A DNA stretch of 35,000 bases from an uncultured Alphaproteobacteria bacterium (lineage in GTDB: Bacteria > Pseudomonadota > Alphaproteobacteria > Rhodobacterales > Rhodobacteraceae): positions 1-35,000 of the forward strand of contig CACGLH010000008.1 in NCBI GenBank assembly GCA_902573735.1, written 5' to 3'. Positions 32,957 to 35,000 of this stretch are shown in pieces. Position numbers and translations under genes: made by a program. How positions within the stretch are numbered: position 1 is the stretch's first letter; every line of letters begins with the position of its first letter. The notes beneath the pieces are model-generated. The model made no database searches. It saw nothing but the letters and a program-made list of their open reading frames with translations, and was not told the origin of the DNA.

Positions 32957-33739
32957 TTATAAATGAAAAGTTAAATGTTCTAAATTACTAGGCATCAAGA
33001 CCTCTTTACGTGTCTTAACGTTGAAAGCATCTGAAATAGTTTTTTCTGAAAAAATATCTTTAGGAGTTCCAAATCCTATAGAATAACCATGGTTCAAAAG
33101 TAAAACTTCATCACAAACTGAAGAAGCCATATTTAAGTCGTGTAATGAAGTTATAATAGTTAGAGGTAAATCTCGGATTAAATTAAGTACTTCAAGCTGT
33201 TGCTTAATATCAAGGTGATTTGTAGGCTCATCGAGCACTAGAAGACTTGGTTCCTGAGCAATAGCTCTTGCTACCATTACACGTTGACGTTCACCACCAG
33301 ATAAAGTGTTAAATTTTCTATCTGCAAACTCTTGAAGTGATAGATATTCTAATGAGTTTTTTACAACTTTATTATCATGAATTCCATTTGTACTACTACC
33401 CCAACTACGATGAGGCGTTCGTCCAAGCGATACAATGTCAAAAACATTTAAGGCAAAATCTGAAGGTTGTTCTTGTAAAACTACTGCCACTTTTCGAGCT
33501 ACTTCTTTGTTAGAAATTGACCAGATGTTCGTATCATCTATTTTAATCAATCCTGAAGTTGGTTTATAAAAACGATATAATAGCCTTAAAAGAGTTGACT
33601 TTCCTGAACCATTAGGACCGACAACACCAAGAATTTTTCCTGGTCCTAAATCGAAGCTAATTGAATGCAATATTTTTTTCCTGTTTAATGGTAATGACCA
33701 AGTGGCATCTTTAACAGAAACAGATACAGCTTTAGTCAT
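32957..33739 (-). CDS. FecE/FepC-type ABC ATPase of the Zur-linked importer
   Basis: 260 residues from ATG 33739 (MTKAVSVSVKDATWSL), which overlaps the stop of the DUF1636 gene by 8 bases; an ATG four codons further upstream is the alternative. Walker A GPNGSGKST, signature LSGGERQRVMVARAIAQ, Walker B LLVLDEPTNHLD and the H-loop TSLHDLN are complete and typical of the siderophore/B12 ATPases. It drives the FecCD-like permease and is translationally coupled to DUF1636. Confidence 0.93.
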   Translation of the reverse strand: MTKAVSVSVKDATWSLPLNRKKILHSISFDLGPGKILGVVGPNGSGKSTLLRLLYRFYKPTSGLIKIDDTNIWSISNKEVARKVAVVLQEQPSDFALNVFDIVSLGRTPHRSWGSSTNGIHDNKVVKNSLEYLSLQEFADRKFNTLSGGERQRVMVARAIAQEPSLLVLDEPTNHLDIKQQLEVLNLIRDLPLTIITSLHDLNMASSVCDEVLLLNHGYSIGFGTPKDIFSEKTISDAFNVKTRKEVLMPSNLEHLTFHL

Positions 33740-34151
33740 CAGGAAACCCATTATTTAAGTTAGTAACTATTGCAGAATTAGATTGAATTGGAGGAAGTCT
33801 TCCAAGAATGCTTGACTGAAAAAGTAGTGGTCTGTCACGACGCCTTAAAAATCCGTCAGAGCTTAAAGAATATTTTGATACTAACTCTATTAAGGATTCC
33901 GAATATTCAGAATTTTCTGGGTCAATATCTCCAAAAATATAAGTAAAACTTTTTTTTGCAGTTAAAGATATAGTACATGCTCGCTTACAATTACTCATAC
34001 AGTTAATACCCCTTAAATTGACTTGTTTTTTTAGCAAGTTCTTATTTAATAATTTTTTAGCAAATCTCCTGCCTCCTCTAGTCATATAAATTTCCTCTCG
34101 ACCGTCACGACAGGATAAACAGATTGATAAAGTTGGTATGTTAAATTTCAT
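33732..34151 (-). CDS. DUF1636 family putative metal-binding (ferredoxin-like) protein
   Basis: 139 residues. Cys pairs C11-x2-C14 at the start and C51-x3-C55-x3-C59 (NCMSNCKRACT) in the middle, with the C-terminal RRRDRPLLFQSSILGRLPP, match DUF1636, a small family proposed to have a thioredoxin-like 2Fe-2S or metal-binding fold. It is often next to FecBCD-type importers or cobalt/zinc-related genes. As I recall, a DUF1636 gene lies beside the zinc-starvation-induced PA2911-PA2914 importer of Pseudomonas aeruginosa. Here it heads the operon, starting 11 bases after a perfect Zur-type operator. Possible role in metal delivery; function unproven. Confidence 0.82.
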   Translation of the reverse strand: MKFNIPTLSICLSCRDGREEIYMTRGGRRFAKKLLNKNLLKKQVNLRGINCMSNCKRACTISLTAKKSFTYIFGDIDPENSEYSESLIELVSKYSLSSDGFLRRRDRPLLFQSSILGRLPPIQSNSAIVTNLNNGFPDD

Positions 34152-34162
34152 GAGTAGACTTT

Positions 34163-34179
34163 ATGTTATATTATAACAT
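34163..34179. promoter_or_regulatory. Zur-type operator 1 (for the DUF1636-FecEBD operon)
   Basis: ATGTTAT-N3-ATAACAT, a perfect 17-bp dyad that extends to 21 bp (34161-34181, odd centre). On the minus strand it contains TATAAT (complement of 34170-34175), with TTGATG 19 nt upstream (complement of 34195-34200), so binding would block the -10 element. The half-sites match the usual Zur consensus. Transcription starting near 34163 would leave a leader of only about 12 nt. Confidence 0.82.
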
Positions 34180-34217
34180 AACTTAGTACTTCATCATCAA
34201 ATATTGTCAAGGATTAT

Positions 34218-34234
34218 ATGTTATGTTATAACAT
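34218..34234. promoter_or_regulatory. Zur-type operator 2 (for zur and the COG0523 gene)
   Basis: A second ATGTTAT-N3-ATAACAT dyad with the same half-sites and spacing as operator 1, 55 bp centre to centre. It directly abuts a plus-strand TATAAT (34235-34240) that would serve zur, so autorepression is predicted. Confidence 0.82.
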
Positions 34235-34273
34235 TATAATTATAAAATTCGTTTTTTTTAGTTAGGTAATTAA

Positions 34274-34669
34274 ATGGAAAAAATTCATAAAGATTTAAAC
34301 AATTCAGAAATAGTATTTGAATATTTAAAGAATAAAGCTAACCCTCTTACAGCTTATGAATTACTTAATGGTTTACGATCTAAAGGAATGATTGCCCCAA
34401 CTACAATCTACAGAGCACTAGAAAAATTGACCGATTCAGGTCGAATTCATAAAATAGAGTCTTTGAACGCCTGGACAGTCTGTTGTGAAAATCACAATAA
34501 AAAAACTGCAATTTTTGAAATATGCGATGACTGTGGAAATGTAACTGAACATCTTGATTCTAGTTTTACCGAAAGTATAAAAAAACTCTCTAAACGTACT
34601 GGTTTCTTACCTAATAAACCTATTTTTGAAATTCACGGTCAGTGCGCAAATTGTACTTCCAGCATATAA
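34274..34669 (+). CDS. zur: Fur-family repressor, probably Zur (zinc uptake regulator)
   Basis: 131 residues. N-terminal winged helix with [46 protein letters not shown], then the dimerisation domain with [11 protein letters not shown] and the C-terminal CANC, the two CxxC pairs of the structural zinc site. The spacing is closer to E. coli Zur than to Fur, and the Fur HHHDH motif is absent. It sits behind a perfect Zur-type box and before a COG0523 GTPase, a common Zur target. With zinc bound it should repress both divergent operons. Confidence 0.9.
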   Translation: MEKIHKDLNNSEIVFEYLKNKANPLTAYELLNGLRSKGMIAPTTIYRALEKLTDSGRIHKIESLNAWTVCCENHNKKTAIFEICDDCGNVTEHLDSSFTESIKKLSKRTGFLPNKPIFEIHGQCANCTSSI

Positions 34670-34691
34670 ATTAATATTAAAGGATAAAATC

Positions 34692-35000
34692 ATGAATAAT
34701 ACTTCAAAAGTACCCGTAACTGTTCTCACAGGTTTCCTTGGTGCAGGAAAAACTACGCTTCTTAATCGTATACTTACTGAAAGGCATGGAAAAAAATACG
34801 CAGTTATTGTTAACGAATTTGGGGAGGAAGGAATAGACAACGATTTAGTAGTAGATGCTGATGAAGAAGTTTTTGAAATGAACAACGGATGCATATGCTG
34901 TACAGTTAGAGGAGACTTAATTCGTATTTTAAGTGGTTTAATGAAGCGAGCTGATCAACTAGATGCTATTATTGTAGAAACTACTGGTCTTGCCGATCCA
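34692..35000 (+). CDS. COG0523 (CobW/ZnuG-like) GTPase metallochaperone, N-terminal part (runs off the right edge)
   Basis: 103 codons are visible from ATG 34692, with AAAGGAT upstream. Walker [10 protein letters not shown] (14-22), NEFGEEGID (switch region), the invariant metal motif C67-I-C69-C70 ([13 protein letters not shown]) and ETTGLADP place it in the COG0523/CobW GTPase family. Members insert or deliver metals; those controlled by Zur (ZnuG/YciC type) support zinc allocation during starvation. CobW proper belongs to cobalt/B12 synthesis, but the Zur context points to zinc. It lies 22 bases after zur and is probably co-transcribed. Confidence 0.92.
   Translation, partial: MNNTSKVPVTVLTGFLGAGKTTLLNRILTERHGKKYAVIVNEFGEEGIDNDLVVDADEEVFEMNNGCICCTVRGDLIRILSGLMKRADQLDAIIVETTGLADP

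Noticed and set aside
1-35000. CRISPR arrays, tRNA/rRNA genes, insertion sequences or prophage genes
   Set aside because: No regularly spaced repeats, cloverleaf-like sequences, transposase or phage proteins were recognised by eye; a dedicated tRNA scan could still find something small.

Overview
This A+T-rich, gene-dense window looks like the chromosome of a free-living alphaproteobacterium, most likely marine. The reasons are the low G+C, short intergenic gaps, many overlapping genes, a heavy load of ABC importers (Dpp-type, Liv-type, FecBCD-type), and an alphaproteobacterial style of Zur box. The placement is inference: there is no rRNA or other phylogenetic marker, and I saw no tRNA, insertion sequence, phage gene or CRISPR array.

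Layout. 1-2639 (minus): a B12 uptake unit, namely promoter, cobalamin riboswitch, btuB-like TonB receptor and the start of a TonB-like gene that leaves the window. 2668-3927 (minus): a redoxin and ribulose-phosphate epimerase. 4100-6366 (plus): a persulfide-dioxygenase-like metallo-hydrolase, a CitE-like lyase and a rhodanese. 6423-11729 (plus): a complete peptide-type ABC importer (two permeases, fused double ATPase, Tat-exported binding protein) closed by a strong terminator. 11822-17182 (minus): a complete branched-chain-type importer (livK-H-M-G-F) followed by an alpha/beta hydrolase. 17273-20695 (minus): a compact four-gene cluster of GT2 glycosyltransferase, nucleoside-phosphorylase-like protein, spore-photoproduct-lyase-like radical SAM enzyme and SDR. 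20861-25223: HupE/UreJ-like membrane protein (plus), then 6-phosphofructokinase, Gfo/Idh/MocA oxidoreductase and ATP-grasp ligase (minus). 25351-26844 (plus): a photolyase of the bacterial FeS-BCP group that lacks the usual iron-sulfur CxxC loop. 27147-29571 (plus): cobT-cobS-cobC, the late steps of cobalamin nucleotide-loop assembly. 29742-30805 (plus): two unrecognised small proteins and an IsdG-type heme monooxygenase. 30945-35000: a divergent zinc-starvation locus, with a DUF1636 protein and a FecE/FecB/FecD-type importer on the minus strand, zur and a COG0523 GTPase on the plus strand, and two identical-design Zur operators between them.

The genes fit metal and cofactor scavenging: outer-membrane B12 uptake under a riboswitch, lower-ligand attachment by CobT/CobS/CobC, and a Zur-controlled metal module. 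The most notable observations are two unrelated genes (alpha/beta hydrolase and FecCD permease) whose conserved N-termini can only be read from an ATT start codon, each 7 nt after a good Shine-Dalgarno; the SPL-like radical SAM cluster in a presumed non-sporulating organism; and the altered cluster-ligand loop of the photolyase.
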